A program made the position numbers and the translations under genes. Shown here piece by piece: positions 17,712-28,000 of a DNA stretch of 64,000 bases (within the stretch, counting starts at the first letter, position 1; each line of letters opens with the position of its first letter). Source of the DNA: Pseudomonas sp. (GTDB lineage: Bacteria > Pseudomonadota > Gammaproteobacteria > Pseudomonadales > Pseudomonadaceae); assembly GCF_030690725.1 (NCBI RefSeq), contig NZ_JAUYGD010000051.1, forward strand, positions 31,133 through 95,132, given 5' to 3'. The notes under the pieces were generated by a model. That model had not been told where the DNA came from. It worked only from the letters and a program-made list of their open reading frames with translations, and searched no databases.

Positions 17712-20084
17712 ATGCGTTCTGGGGCGGGTCGGTTGGTGGCAGCGCATGCTGTTGTGCTGAGGTGTTTACGCCGTCCCTGGCTGGCTATTGCGCTGTGCCT
17801 GCTGCTGATTCTGGCGCTGGCCGACCGGCTATTCCCGTTGCCGTTACCAGGCGATGACCTGGCCCGTGTGGTGCTGGCCGAGGATGGTGCGCCGCTGTGG
17901 CGCTTTGCCGACCATGATGGCGTATGGCGCTATCCGGTCAGCCCCAGTGAGGTGTCGCCCTATTACCTGGACGCGCTGCTGACCTACGAGGATCGCTGGT
18001 TCTATCAGCACCCCGGGGTCAACCCGCTGGCGCTGGGCCGTGCGGCCTGGCAGAACCTCAGCGGCGGGCGCGTGCTGTCGGGCGGCAGCACGCTGTCGAT
18101 GCAGGTGGCGCGGCTGCTTGATCCGCATGCACGCAGCTATAGCGGCAAGCTCAAGCAACTGTGGCGCACGCTGCAGCTGGAGTGGCACCTGTCCAAGGAT
18201 GAAATCCTCACCCTCTACCTCAATCGCGCGCCTTTTGGCGGCACCCTGCAAGGCGTAGCGGCGGCCAGTTGGGCCTATCTGGGTAAGTCGCCGAGCCAGC
18301 TGACCCGCGCCGAGGCGGCATTGCTGGCGGTACTGCCACAAGCGCCCAGCCGTTTGCGCCCGGATCGTCACCCTGAGCGCGCCCAGGCGGCGCGCGACAA
18401 AGTGCTCAAACGCCTGGCCAGTTTCCAGATCTGGCCGCAGTCGGCGATCAACGATGCGCTGGAAGAACCGGTGCTGCTCGCTCCACGTCAGGAGCCACGC
18501 CTGGCGCCGCTGCTGGCGCGGCGCCTTAACACCCGCGGCAGTCCGCCGCTGATTCGTACGACTATCGATGCCGCCTTGCAGCGCCGCTTGGAAGATTTGC
18601 TGCTGGGTTGGCGTGCGCGGCTGCCGGAGCGTACCTCGGCGGCGATTCTGGTGGTCGAGCAGCCAAGCATGGCGGTACGCGCCTACCTGGGCTCGGTGGA
18701 TATTGGCGATGCCAAGCGCTTTGGCCATGTCGACATGATCAACGCCGTGCGCTCGCCCGGCTCGACCCTGAAACCTTTTCTTTACGGCATGGCGCTGGAT
18801 GAAGGACTGATCCATTCCGAGTCGCTGCTGCAGGACGTGCCGCGACGTTACGGCGATTACCGCCCGGGCAACTTTGCTGCCGGTTTTAGCGGCGCGGTGT
18901 CCGCTAGCGAGGCCTTGGCCACTTCACTCAATTTGCCTGCTGTGCAACTGCTCGAGGCCTACGGGCCGAAACGCTTTGCCGGCGAATTGCGCAGTGCTGG
19001 TGTGCCGTTGCTGCTGCCGCCGTTGGCCGAGCCCAATCTGGCGCTGATTCTCGGTGGGGCCGGCAGCCGCCTGGAGGAACTGGTCAGCGGTTACAGCGCC
19101 TTTGCCCGTGGCGGCATGGCAGCGCGTCTGCGCTTGCAGCCGCAGGATGGCTTGCATGAGCGGCGCTTGCTGTCGCCCGGCTCGGCGTGGATTGTGCGGC
19201 GTATTCTCAGCGGCCAGGCGCGCCCGGATCGCGACCCGCGTGCGCAGCTGGTGCAGCGCCCGAGCCTCGCCTGGAAGACTGGCACCAGCTATGGCTTTCG
19301 CGATGCCTGGGCGATTGGCGTGGCGCCGCGTTACTTGATCGGCATCTGGATCGGCCGGCCCGACGGCACCCCGGTGTCCGGCCAGTTCGGCCTGGCCTCG
19401 GCGGCGCCGCTGCTGCTGCAGGTGCATGATCTGCTGGTCAACCGCGACAGCCAGCGTGGCATCGCCCTGCCGATTGATCCGCAGCCTGCCTCGGTCGGTG
19501 TGGCGGCGATCTGCTGGCCGCTGGGCCAGCCGCTGGACAGTAGTGACCCCAACTGCCGGCGCCAACGTTTTGCCTGGACCCTGGATGGCACCACGCCGCC
19601 GACCTTGCCGGCGCAGGACCAGCCGCTGGGTTTGGGTCTGCTGGAAAGCCTTTGGGTGAATGCCGCCGGGCAGCGCGTGGATGCCAGTTGCCCGGGGGCG
19701 ACGGCACAGAGCCTGGCGTTATGGCCGGCGCCGCTGGAACCCTGGCTGCCACGCCGCGAGCGGCGCAGTGCGCGCCTGCCAGCGGTTGATCCGCAATGCC
19801 CGCCGCGACATGTGCCGGTCGCGGCGCCGCTGTCGATAGTCGGGGTACGTGAAGGCGACCGCTTGCGCCGTCCGTCCGGCAGCGCCGAACCCCTGCGCTT
19901 GCGCCTGTCCGCGCTGGGCGGCAGTGGTCAGCGCTGGTGGTTTGTCGACGGTCAGCCAATTGCCGAAACCAGTGCCGATGCACTGTTCACTCACGCCTTT
20001 GCGCGCAACGGGCAGTATCAGCTCAGCGTGCTGGATGAAAGCGGGCAGACCGCACGGGTGTCTTTCTGGCTGATGCGCGACTGA
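17712..20084 (+). CDS. pbpC: Penicillin-binding protein 1C
   Basis: Bifunctional peptidoglycan synthase anchored in the inner membrane. 790 residues from the ATG preceded by GAGAGAGG. An N-terminal membrane helix (about 27-45) is followed by a GT51 glycosyltransferase with the catalytic-type EDRWFYQHPGVNPLA and GGSTLSMQVARLL motifs, then a transpeptidase whose SxxK is STLK with Ser near residue 351, and KTGTS. The C-terminal BiPBP_C domain is present. In enterobacteria and pseudomonads pbpC is commonly next to the yfhM-type A2M gene and the two are thought to work together in envelope repair; here two genes on the other strand intervene. Confidence 0.95.
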   Translation: MRSGAGRLVAAHAVVLRCLRRPWLAIALCLLLILALADRLFPLPLPGDDLARVVLAEDGAPLWRFADHDGVWRYPVSPSEVSPYYLDALLTYEDRWFYQHPGVNPLALGRAAWQNLSGGRVLSGGSTLSMQVARLLDPHARSYSGKLKQLWRTLQLEWHLSKDEILTLYLNRAPFGGTLQGVAAASWAYLGKSPSQLTRAEAALLAVLPQAPSRLRPDRHPERAQAARDKVLKRLASFQIWPQSAINDALEEPVLLAPRQEPRLAPLLARRLNTRGSPPLIRTTIDAALQRRLEDLLLGWRARLPERTSAAILVVEQPSMAVRAYLGSVDIGDAKRFGHVDMINAVRSPGSTLKPFLYGMALDEGLIHSESLLQDVPRRYGDYRPGNFAAGFSGAVSASEALATSLNLPAVQLLEAYGPKRFAGELRSAGVPLLLPPLAEPNLALILGGAGSRLEELVSGYSAFARGGMAARLRLQPQDGLHERRLLSPGSAWIVRRILSGQARPDRDPRAQLVQRPSLAWKTGTSYGFRDAWAIGVAPRYLIGIWIGRPDGTPVSGQFGLASAAPLLLQVHDLLVNRDSQRGIALPIDPQPASVGVAAICWPLGQPLDSSDPNCRRQRFAWTLDGTTPPTLPAQDQPLGLGLLESLWVNAAGQRVDASCPGATAQSLALWPAPLEPWLPRRERRSARLPAVDPQCPPRHVPVAAPLSIVGVREGDRLRRPSGSAEPLRLRLSALGGSGQRWWFVDGQPIAETSADALFTHAFARNGQYQLSVLDESGQTARVSFWLMRD

Positions 20085-20115
20085 CTGCGGCAGTTGTGCT
20101 TCGTGCGCAACGTGC

Positions 20116-22080
20116 TTAGGCCAACTTGAAGCGGTTTACCAGGGTCTGCAGCTCGCCCCCCAGGCGTGCCAGGTCGGTGCTGGCGGCTGAGGTTTCTTCG
20201 GTAGCAGCGGCAGACTGCTCGGCCACATCGCGAATACTGGACACGCTGCGGCTGATCTCTTCAGCCACCGAGCTTTGCTGCTCAGCCGCCGTGGCGATCT
20301 GCTGATTCATCTCCTGGATGCTCGATACCGCGCTGTTGATGGCTTGCAGGGCAGTTCCGGCTTGCTTGGCCGCATCCACTGTGGAGCCCGCCTCGGTGCA
20401 GCTTTTACTCATCATCTCCACTGCGCTCTGGGCACCGCCCTGCAGGGTGGCGATCAGGCCTTCGATCTCACGGGTGGACTCCTGGGTACGCTTGGCCAGG
20501 GCGCGTACTTCATCGGCCACCACAGCGAAACCGCGGCCCATCTCCCCGGCCCGGGCTGCTTCGATTGCGGCGTTGAGCGCCAGTAGGTTGGTTTGTTCTG
20601 CAATGCCTTTGATCACGTCCAGCACCGCGCCGATATTGTTGCTGTCGTGCTTGAGGCGCTCGATGGACTGCGATGAATGTTCAATAGAGCGCGCCAGGTT
20701 TTCGATGCGCTCGATGGCCTGCTGAACCGTCTGATTCCCCTGCTGGGCCTGATCATCTGCATCGCGAGCGGATACGGCGGCGGATTCGGCGTTACGCGCC
20801 ACATCCTGCACGGTGGTGGTCATCTCATGCATGGCGGTGGCCACTTGCTCGGTCTCCATTTTCTGCTGAGCCACCCCGGCGCTAGTTTGCTCGGTGATTG
20901 CCGACATCTCTTCGGCGGCGGTAGCCAGCTGTTCGATGCCGCTGGTCAGACGGGTCAGCAGTTCGCGCAGGCTCAGGGTCATGGCCTGCATGGCTTGCAT
21001 CAACTGGCCCAGTTCATCCTGGCGTTTGCTTTCAATGTTTTCCGAGAGGTCGCCCTGCGCCACCTTGCGCGCCAACTGCACCACGCGCTGCAAGGGGGTG
21101 ACGATCATCTGGGTGATCAGCAGGGCGCAGAGCAGCCCCAGAATAAAGGCGATAACGGCAGCGCCAACCAGTATGGCCTCAGCCTGGAGTGCTTCGGCCT
21201 GCAACACCTTGAGTTGCAGCTCAAGGGATTCGGCGGACGCGCTGGCCACCTGCCGCGCCCGTTCGTTCATGGCTGCTTCGCTGGTCGTACGGCTATCCAC
21301 GGCCTGGCGCAGGCTATCGAAATTGCGTTGATAGATCGCCAGCTGAGCCAGAGCCGAATCGAGGTCGGCACGGGCTGCGGGATCGCTGATACGGTCGCGT
21401 AGATTTTGGCCGTTCTGGCTTAGGCTATCGAACTGCTGCAGCAGTATCTGAGCATCCTTAGCCTGGCTGCTGATAACAAAGTTCTTCTCAAAGCGTCTGG
21501 CATTGAGCAGCTCTTTGGCAAGCGCGCTGGCCTGGTTGGCGTAACTCAGGGTGCGGATGCTGTCTTCATCGCCGCTGGCGCGGATCTGCTGCTCGGCGGT
21601 CTGCCCCAGCCTGGCCTGCAGCTCGTCGAACTCCTTCAGCGCTTGTCGCGCCGCTTCCTCCATGGCCCGCTGGGCGCTCTGGTTGCTGGCGCTGGCCTGG
21701 CGAAGCGCCTGCAGCTGCTGGCGATAATCGGCCACATCCTGGCGAATACCTTGCATCAGGGCGACGGTTTCCGGGCGGGTCAACAACTGCAGGCTGTCGC
21801 TGGCCAGGGTTTCGATCTCTCCGGCCAGGCTTTGGGCCTGCTCGAGGTACTGGTTGTCGCCGCGGATAATAAAGTTCTTTTCTTCCTGGCGGGCCAGCGA
21901 CAGCTTGCTGTCGATTTCGTTGACCTTGAGCAGGGTATCGAAGCGCCCTAGGGTGCTTTCCAGAGTGCCGTAACTGATCCAGGCGATAACCAGGGTGATG
22001 GCCAGCACCAGGCCAAAACCGCTGAGCAGCTTCTTTCGTACGCTCATATCGAGGATGAGGTCGTTGATTGATCCGGCCAT
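20116..22080 (-). CDS. Methyl-accepting chemotaxis protein with HBM sensor domain
   Basis: 654-residue chemoreceptor. Membrane helices at about 15-38 and 300-325 bound a periplasmic all-helical region of roughly 260 residues. Two copies of the helical-bimodular signature are visible: [13 protein letters not shown] near 65-77 and [12 protein letters not shown] near 195, as in the McpS family that binds organic acids. A HAMP domain and a methyl-accepting signalling domain follow, with the hairpin tip [20 protein letters not shown]. No CheR-tethering pentapeptide is seen at the C-terminus (NRFKLA). AAGGA lies eight bases before the start. Ligand unknown. Confidence 0.93.
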   Translation of the reverse strand: MAGSINDLILDMSVRKKLLSGFGLVLAITLVIAWISYGTLESTLGRFDTLLKVNEIDSKLSLARQEEKNFIIRGDNQYLEQAQSLAGEIETLASDSLQLLTRPETVALMQGIRQDVADYRQQLQALRQASASNQSAQRAMEEAARQALKEFDELQARLGQTAEQQIRASGDEDSIRTLSYANQASALAKELLNARRFEKNFVISSQAKDAQILLQQFDSLSQNGQNLRDRISDPAARADLDSALAQLAIYQRNFDSLRQAVDSRTTSEAAMNERARQVASASAESLELQLKVLQAEALQAEAILVGAAVIAFILGLLCALLITQMIVTPLQRVVQLARKVAQGDLSENIESKRQDELGQLMQAMQAMTLSLRELLTRLTSGIEQLATAAEEMSAITEQTSAGVAQQKMETEQVATAMHEMTTTVQDVARNAESAAVSARDADDQAQQGNQTVQQAIERIENLARSIEHSSQSIERLKHDSNNIGAVLDVIKGIAEQTNLLALNAAIEAARAGEMGRGFAVVADEVRALAKRTQESTREIEGLIATLQGGAQSAVEMMSKSCTEAGSTVDAAKQAGTALQAINSAVSSIQEMNQQIATAAEQQSSVAEEISRSVSSIRDVAEQSAAATEETSAASTDLARLGGELQTLVNRFKLA

Positions 22081-22213
22081 AAGAGCTTCCTTTTTCGGTT
22101 ATTTAGAGGCAGAAAATAACCTTAGTGCCTTGATGGCAGATGGCTATGGGGGATTCTTTACATAGCGTTTCAGGAAGAGCGGGCAGTCTGATAACGACGA
22201 CCCGTGGCAGTGG

Positions 22214-22259
22214 GTAGATGCAGCCGTGACCAGATGCTGGAAATCGATATCGACAAGGG
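22214..22259 (+). pseudogene. Relic of a Cache-domain chemoreceptor gene
   Basis: A 25-base block (22235-22259) is identical to 23983-24007 within the downstream chemoreceptor gene, and the preceding 21 bases match with a one-base deletion and a few substitutions (the part encoding VDSSRDQ...). No open frame runs through it. It lies in the 287-bp gap 22081-22367, which has no other recognisable feature. Likely a remnant of a partial duplication or a former adjacent receptor. Confidence 0.6.
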
Positions 22260-22367
22260 TGCTTGTCGGACCAAGGGGCGGCGTAAGGTTGTTCTGGCCA
22301 TCAGTGGCTACGCTGTTAGGTGAAGGTCGGCGCAGTTGTCTGCCGGCCAGTCGCGCAGGGATAGGCG

Positions 22368-23396
22368 ATGTCGAGAAATTGCTACGCAACGGTCTTCTGC
22401 TTGTGCGGGCTGCTGTTCAGCGCACTGCTTATTGCAAGTGAGTGGTCTGGGCCGAAGCAGGCGCCGCCCGCCCGCAGTGGCATGCAGGTGAGCTTTATCG
22501 CGGCCGATTTTCGTAACGGCGGGGTGGTGGGCGTGTACCGCAGCTTTGAGCGTGCGGCCAAGTTACTGGGCTGGCGGGTGCATGCCGTGGATGGCCGTGG
22601 CGATCCGGCGGAAATCAAACGTCTGGCCGCTGAGGTGCTTGAGCGTAACCCCGATGGCGTAGTGCTCGGCGGCTTTGAGGCGGATTACCTGGGTGAGCTG
22701 CACGAGGTTTATCAGGCCCGCGAGATTGCCTTGGTCGGTTGGCATGCCGGGGATCGGCCGGGGCCGACCGACAAACTGTTCAGCAATATCACCAGCGACC
22801 CCTTGCAGGTGGCTGATCTGGCTGCCGAGCACGCCATGCGTGATGGTCAGATCGGCGTGGTGCTGTTCACTGACAGCCAGTTTGCCATTGCTACCGCCAA
22901 GACCCAGCGCATGGTGCAGCGCTTGGAGGCGTGCGCGCAGTGCAAGGTGCTGAGCGTTGAAGACTTGCCGATTGCCAGCGCCGGCAAGGGGATGGATGAG
23001 CGCGTGCGTTCGTTGCAGCGCCGCTTTGGTGACGAGTGGAGCCATACCCTGGCGATCAATGATGTGTATTTCGACCATATCAACGTGCCGCTCAATGCCC
23101 TTGGGCGTAAGGACATTCGCAATATTTCCGCCGGCGATGGTTCGGCCAAGGCGCTGGGGCGTATCCATTCAGGCTTGTCCCAGCAGGTCGCCACAGTCGC
23201 CGAACCCCTGGGCATGCAGGGTTGGCAGCTGGTCGATGAGCTGAACCGAGCCTTTGCCGGTCAGCCGCCGAGCCAGTTTGTCACGCCGCCGCTGTTGATT
23301 ACCCCGCAGGTGCTGCAGGAGTCGGACGATCTCAGCATCGAGCTGGACTTCAGCCATGAAGATGCCTATCTGCGGCTGTGGCGGCAGGTGGACTGA
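22368..23396 (+). CDS. Periplasmic sugar-binding-like protein (type 1 PBP fold), orphan
   Basis: 342 residues with an N-terminal hydrophobic segment (residues about 8-23, signal or anchor) and a RbsB/LacI-type periplasmic binding fold from about residue 38: MQVSFIAADFRNGGVVGVYRSFERAAKLLGW, then GVVLGGFEADYLGEL, a hinge region, and GDGSAKALGRI. No ABC permease or ATPase gene is near. The next gene, 132 bp downstream on the same strand, is a Cache chemoreceptor, which suggests that this protein presents a ligand to a receptor; that is inference. A solitary regulator-like protein lacking an HTH is the alternative. Confidence 0.82.
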   Translation: MSRNCYATVFCLCGLLFSALLIASEWSGPKQAPPARSGMQVSFIAADFRNGGVVGVYRSFERAAKLLGWRVHAVDGRGDPAEIKRLAAEVLERNPDGVVLGGFEADYLGELHEVYQAREIALVGWHAGDRPGPTDKLFSNITSDPLQVADLAAEHAMRDGQIGVVLFTDSQFAIATAKTQRMVQRLEACAQCKVLSVEDLPIASAGKGMDERVRSLQRRFGDEWSHTLAINDVYFDHINVPLNALGRKDIRNISAGDGSAKALGRIHSGLSQQVATVAEPLGMQGWQLVDELNRAFAGQPPSQFVTPPLLITPQVLQESDDLSIELDFSHEDAYLRLWRQVD

Positions 23397-23470
23397 GACA
23401 GTGCTGGCGGCTGGCTAAAGTCATTAGTCAGTGCAGCCGATAGTGGTTATACGTCGCCGGGCAATTGAGT

Positions 23471-23492
23471 TTGTATACAAAATTGTATTCAA
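23471..23492. promoter_or_regulatory. Candidate operator: TTGTATACAA plus a near copy
   Basis: A perfect 10-bp palindrome TTGTATACAA (23471-23480) is followed three bases later... by TTGTATTCAA (23483-23492), which differs at one position; spacing between starts is 12 bases. It is 37 bases upstream of the chemoreceptor start. The core resembles sites of GntR-family repressors. No such regulator gene is in the window. Confidence 0.5.
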
Positions 23493-23528
23493 TCTCTGTC
23501 TTCAAAAAATAACTAAAAGGTAACCTCC

Positions 23529-25460
23529 ATGGGCTTGTGGAAACGCAGCATCCAGTGGCAGCTGATTCTCAGCATGGGCGCTGCCCTGCTTGCCAGCATT
23601 CTGATCGTGGTGGGCGTTTACTCGGCGGTGGTCAATCGTCTGACTGAACGCTTCCTGGTCGAAGAGGCCTTGCCGGCGCGGGTGCTGGCGATTCGCAACG
23701 ATCTGGAGCGGGTGCTGACCGCGCCGATCACCGCCAACGCCGGGATTGCTGGTAACGCCTTTATTCAGGACTGGCTGGCGGCCGGCGAAGATGAAGGCCA
23801 GCGCGATGCCGTGGCGCGTTACCTGGAAGGCGTGCGTGCGCAGCAGAACGCCATGACCACCTCGATTGCCGTGCTGGACAGCGGCAACTACTTCACCGGT
23901 GAGGGGCTGGCGCGGGTGATCAGCCGTGATCAGCCGGAAAACCAGTGGTTCTACAAGCTGGTCGACAGCAGCCGCGATCAGGTGCTGGAAATCGATATCG
24001 ACAAGGGCACGCGCCTGCCGACCCTGTTTATCAACCAGCGGATCAAGCAGGGCGGTAAAACCCTGGGCGTGTCTGGTCTGGGCTTTAGCCTCAAGGCCAT
24101 GTCGGAAATGATCCGCGACTTCCGCTTTGGTGAGCGCGGCCAGGTGTTTCTGATCGATGCCCAGGGCGATATCAAGGTGCACCCGCAGGCCGAGCTGAGC
24201 GGCAGTGGCCGCCTCACTGAGCTGTTTGGCAAGGCGCCGGCCGATGAGCTGTTGGGCAGCGGCGGCAAGGCGGTGCGTTTCGAGCGGGACGGTGAAACCT
24301 ATCTGGCGGTGGCGCAGAAGCTCTCCAGCCTGGACTGGCTGCTGGTCAGCGAAGTGCCGGAAGCGGAAATCTATGCCGAAGCGCGCCAGGCACTGCTGAT
24401 GACCAGCGCCATAGGGGTTGGCGTGGCGCTGTTGTTCCTCGCTCTGGTGGTGTTGCTGGCGCGTGGCCTGGTGCGGCCGATCCGTCAGGTGACCGCCGCG
24501 CTGGTGGAAATCGGTGGTGGCGGTGGTGATCTGACCCGGCGTCTGGATGAGTCCCGCGAGGACGAACTGGGCGACTTGGCGCGCGGCTTCAACCGCTTTA
24601 TCGGCGGCCAGCGCAGCCTGATCAGCGATGTGCTGGCGACCAGCGAGCGCCTGCGCGCTTCGGTCAGCCAGGTGGCGCAGGTGGTCGACAATACCGCTGG
24701 GCGCTCCAGCCAGCAGCAGGAAATGACCGATATGGTCGCCACGGCGGTGCATGAGATGGGCCTGACCGTGCAGGAAATTGCGCGTAACGCCAGCAGCGCC
24801 GCGCAGTCATCGCAAAGCGCGCGGGACGAGGCGCAGGGCGCGCGTAATGAGGTGCGCCAATCCATCGGGCATATCGAGAGCATGTCCACTGACATTGGTA
24901 ACGCCGCCGCCGCAGTCAGTGAGCTGGCCGAGCAGGTGGCATCGATTGATCAGGTACTGGCGGTGATTCGCGGGATTTCCGAGCAGACCAACCTGCTGGC
25001 GCTTAACGCCGCCATCGAAGCGGCGCGGGCTGGGGAGATGGGCCGTGGCTTTGCTGTGGTGGCCGATGAGGTACGCACCCTGGCCAGCCGCACGCAGAGT
25101 TCGACCGATGAAATTCAGCAGATGATCCAGCGCCTCAAACAGGGCGCGGAAACGGCCGTGAGCTCCATGCATGCCGGCCAACGTGCGACCGGAACTGGCG
25201 TGGAAGCCAGCCAGCGTACCGGGCAGTCGCTTAGTGCGATCACCGAGCAGATTGAACGCATCAGCGATATGAACACCCAGGTCGCCACCGCCACCGAGGA
25301 GCAGTCATCGGTGACCGAGGAGATCAACCGCAACGTGCAGGGCATTGCCGACCTGGCGCATGCCACCGCCAGTGAGGTGCAGGTGTGTAAAGACGACTGC
25401 CAGACCCTGCGCGGCCTGGCCGATGATCTGGCCAAGCAGATGGGCAGTTTCCGTCTTTGA
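23529..25460 (+). CDS. Methyl-accepting chemotaxis protein with Cache-type sensor
   Basis: 643-residue chemoreceptor. Membrane helices at about 11-35 and 292-315 enclose a periplasmic domain with Cache features ([54 protein letters not shown]). A HAMP domain with a [10 protein letters not shown] segment and a methyl-accepting domain follow, with the tip [20 protein letters not shown]. There is no C-terminal pentapeptide. The TAACCTCC leader carries an AAGG eight bases before ATG. The upstream orphan binding protein is a plausible ligand partner, though Cache domains usually bind ligands directly. Confidence 0.93.
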   Translation: MGLWKRSIQWQLILSMGAALLASILIVVGVYSAVVNRLTERFLVEEALPARVLAIRNDLERVLTAPITANAGIAGNAFIQDWLAAGEDEGQRDAVARYLEGVRAQQNAMTTSIAVLDSGNYFTGEGLARVISRDQPENQWFYKLVDSSRDQVLEIDIDKGTRLPTLFINQRIKQGGKTLGVSGLGFSLKAMSEMIRDFRFGERGQVFLIDAQGDIKVHPQAELSGSGRLTELFGKAPADELLGSGGKAVRFERDGETYLAVAQKLSSLDWLLVSEVPEAEIYAEARQALLMTSAIGVGVALLFLALVVLLARGLVRPIRQVTAALVEIGGGGGDLTRRLDESREDELGDLARGFNRFIGGQRSLISDVLATSERLRASVSQVAQVVDNTAGRSSQQQEMTDMVATAVHEMGLTVQEIARNASSAAQSSQSARDEAQGARNEVRQSIGHIESMSTDIGNAAAAVSELAEQVASIDQVLAVIRGISEQTNLLALNAAIEAARAGEMGRGFAVVADEVRTLASRTQSSTDEIQQMIQRLKQGAETAVSSMHAGQRATGTGVEASQRTGQSLSAITEQIERISDMNTQVATATEEQSSVTEEINRNVQGIADLAHATASEVQVCKDDCQTLRGLADDLAKQMGSFRL

Positions 25461-25503
25461 GTTGGGTTAGCCTGGGACGACCGTTGTCGACCTGCTTTGC
25501 TCT

Positions 25504-25570
25504 TGTAGTAGCGGGCTTGCCCGCGAATTGTGGTCGATAGAGAACCATCGCGGGCATGGCCCGCTCCTAC
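25504..25570. repeat. REP-type inverted pair (GCGGGCTTGCCCGCGA family)
   Basis: TGTAGTAGCGGGCTTGCCCG and CGGGCATGGCCCGCTCCTAC form the classic pseudomonad extragenic palindrome in doublet form. It lies between two convergent genes (chemoreceptor and GGDEF gene). Confidence 0.88.
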
Positions 25571-25614
25571 GGGGTCACCCAACCCGCAGTACTGCTGGTA
25601 ACGTTGAGTTGGGC

Positions 25615-26736
25615 TTAGGCCAGCTCCAGGCGGTTACGCCCGGCCGCCTTGGCCTGATACAGCGCATCGTCGACCCGCTTGAAGAAGCTTTCAGCGCTGC
25701 TGTCGCGGCGCATGTCGTAACAACCCACCCCCAGGCTCGCGGTCAGCGGCAGGATTGCTCCCGGCACATTGAAGCCTTCGCGCTCCAGCTCCAGACGAAA
25801 CTGCTCGGCCAGCAGGCGCGCCTGCTCCAGCGGGGTATTGGGCATCAGAATGCCGAACTCCTCACCGCCCAGACGCAGCAGCGCGTCGCTGTCGCGGCGA
25901 AAGTTCTGCCGCATGCGTTCGGCAAAATCGCTCAGGCAGCTGTCGCCACAGGCATGCCCGTACTCGTCATTGATCCGCTTGAAGAAGTCGATATCCAGCA
26001 GCACCAGCGACAGCGGCTGGCTCTGCCGCTGGGCGTTGGCCACCATCACCGGGAACAGGCTGTTGAACTGATAGCGGTTACCCAGCTGGGTCAGGCTGTC
26101 GGTGCGGCTGAGGTGCTCCAGGCGCTCCTGCTGGTCGAGCAGCTGCAGTTCCAGGGCCAGGGTGTTGTGGTACTCGCGGTTGCTGCGGCTCAGCACCAGC
26201 AGCAGGTAGCTGAGGTAGAAGCTCAGGGTGATCAATATGGCGTACTGCTCGCGCCATGCCAGTGCCAGAGTCAGTAGCCCGGGCAGGTAAATCAGCAGCA
26301 ATGCCAGGATTGCGCGCTTCTTGCGCATGGCGAAGTTGAAGGCCAGGGCGGTGCTGAAGGCGATGGTGCTGAGGGTGGCGATGATCACCGAACTGCTGAA
26401 CAGCGGACTGCGCTGCGCCAGGGCGTGGGCCAGGCCCCAGCTCAGCGCGGTAATCAGAATCAGGCTCCAGTGCAGGTTCAGCCAGCGCTTCAGCGACTCG
26501 CTGGTCTGCTCCTGCGGCAGACGGTGCAGCACGCGCAGAGCCAGCAGCAGGGCAAACATGGCAATACCGAGTACGCCTGGTACTACCAGTGCGCCTGGGT
26601 CATTGCTGAAAATCCAGGTGAGTAGCCACGCCAGCAGGTAATAAATACCGCCCAGCGGTGAGCGGATGCGCGTGTCCTGCGCTTCACGCCAGAGGGCGAA
26701 GGCGTGTGGCTGGCGGGGTAGCTGGGCTTCAGTCAT
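25615..26736 (-). CDS. Membrane-anchored GGDEF diguanylate cyclase
   Basis: 373 residues. The N-terminal 195 residues hold five or six membrane helices without an obvious periplasmic domain, a MASE-like sensor layout. A short coiled segment (LALELQLLDQQERLEHLSRTDSLTQLGNR) leads into the GGDEF domain at about 210-373, with active-site GGEEF and an RxxD inhibitory site (RDSD) five residues upstream. It should make cyclic di-GMP at the membrane. It is convergent with the chemoreceptor and followed by a REP doublet. The signal sensed cannot be told. Confidence 0.92.
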   Translation of the reverse strand: MTEAQLPRQPHAFALWREAQDTRIRSPLGGIYYLLAWLLTWIFSNDPGALVVPGVLGIAMFALLLALRVLHRLPQEQTSESLKRWLNLHWSLILITALSWGLAHALAQRSPLFSSSVIIATLSTIAFSTALAFNFAMRKKRAILALLLIYLPGLLTLALAWREQYAILITLSFYLSYLLLVLSRSNREYHNTLALELQLLDQQERLEHLSRTDSLTQLGNRYQFNSLFPVMVANAQRQSQPLSLVLLDIDFFKRINDEYGHACGDSCLSDFAERMRQNFRRDSDALLRLGGEEFGILMPNTPLEQARLLAEQFRLELEREGFNVPGAILPLTASLGVGCYDMRRDSSAESFFKRVDDALYQAKAAGRNRLELA

Positions 26737-26894
26737 GGCCTGTGATCACAAAATATCGACTTGATCGCAGCATAACCCTTTGCTTTTGAAAAAGCTGTCA
26801 GATTGCTATCGCGCGCCCGTGGGCTAAAACCAAAGGACGGGCCTGCAGCTTTTGCGACCCTGGGCTGTGGTTTTGCCGTGCGGGCGAGGTGGCG

Positions 26895-27836
26895 ATGATG
26901 AGTAGGCGCGGATGTTGGGCACTGTTGTGTGCATTACTGACCGTAAGCAGCCAGGCGGCGACTTTCCCGGAGCGGCCGCTGACCATGATCATCGGCTATG
27001 CCGCCGGCGGCAGCACCGATATTCAGGGGCGGGTGCTGGCCTCCGTGCTGGCGGAGCAACTGGGGCAGCCGGTCAGGGTGAACAATCTGCCCGGCGCGGG
27101 CGGGGCGGTAGCGGCCGCCATGTTGGCCAGCAGCGCTGAGCAGGGCTACGTCTTTCAGTACGGCATTTCCTCGACCATCAGCATTTCGCCCTTGCTGGCG
27201 CCGGCGTCCTACGACCTCGACAGTTTTACCTATGTGGCCGGCCTGTCGCTGGACCAATCGGCTTATGTCACCGGTGGGCAGAGCGGCTTCAAGGACTGGC
27301 CGAGCCTGCTCCAGCACCTGCGCGACAACCCGGGCCAGGTGTATGTCACGCAAACCGCCGAGGACCGTCTGCTGACCCGCGCCATTGCCAAGCGCGAGGG
27401 GTTGCAGCTGCGCATTGTGCCCACCTCCGGCGGTGCGGGCATGGCCCCGCTGGTGATTTCCGGCGAGGTGTTCTTTGCCTACAGCGGCGGCACCCATACT
27501 GGCTACACCGATTCGGGGCAGATGCGGGTGCTGGCCAGCCTGGCCGAGGAGCGCCTGCTGGGCTACCCCGAGGCGCCGACCCTGCTTGAGCTGGGCTATG
27601 GCCTGGCCTTGCATGCCGTGCGCATTGTCACTGTGCCGGCCGACACGCCGGCTGAGCAGGTGAGCATCCTCTTTGATGCCCTGGCGAACGCGGTGCGTGA
27701 CCCGCGCTTTATCGAGGTCACCGAAACGCGCATCCGCCAGCCGATTCGCTTTATGCCGGGCAGCGAGGTCAAGGCCATGCTCAGTCAGCAGGTGTTGGAC
27801 TATCGGCAGTTGATCGAGGAAGTCGGCGTGCAATAA
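26895..27836 (+). CDS. TctC/Bug-family periplasmic binding protein, first of tandem pair
   Basis: Extracytoplasmic solute receptor of the tripartite tricarboxylate transporter type. The protein has a signal peptide (LLCALLTVSSQAA, cleavage near residue 22) and the Bug signature FPERPLTMIIGYAAGGSTD, with PGAGGA and the YSGGTHTGYTDSG stretch. 313 residues from the ATG preceded by GAGG. No tctA or tctB membrane gene lies nearby. A close paralogue follows 164 bp downstream; in the first 48 mature residues compared by eye, 42 are identical. The ligand is probably a carboxylate by family, not shown here. Confidence 0.9.
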   Translation: MMSRRGCWALLCALLTVSSQAATFPERPLTMIIGYAAGGSTDIQGRVLASVLAEQLGQPVRVNNLPGAGGAVAAAMLASSAEQGYVFQYGISSTISISPLLAPASYDLDSFTYVAGLSLDQSAYVTGGQSGFKDWPSLLQHLRDNPGQVYVTQTAEDRLLTRAIAKREGLQLRIVPTSGGAGMAPLVISGEVFFAYSGGTHTGYTDSGQMRVLASLAEERLLGYPEAPTLLELGYGLALHAVRIVTVPADTPAEQVSILFDALANAVRDPRFIEVTETRIRQPIRFMPGSEVKAMLSQQVLDYRQLIEEVGVQ

Positions 27837-28000
27837 GCGCTTGGCGGATGGGCGCGCAAGTTGCATCGCACCGTGCACGGGTCGTGCACAGGTAAGTCTG
27901 CGGGTTGCTGGCAGATGTAAGGGCAGCTGGATGCGCCAAAACGGTGCTCGGCGTGTTCCTGGCTGGGCTGGCGGTTGTTGATCCGTGCATGAGGTGGACC

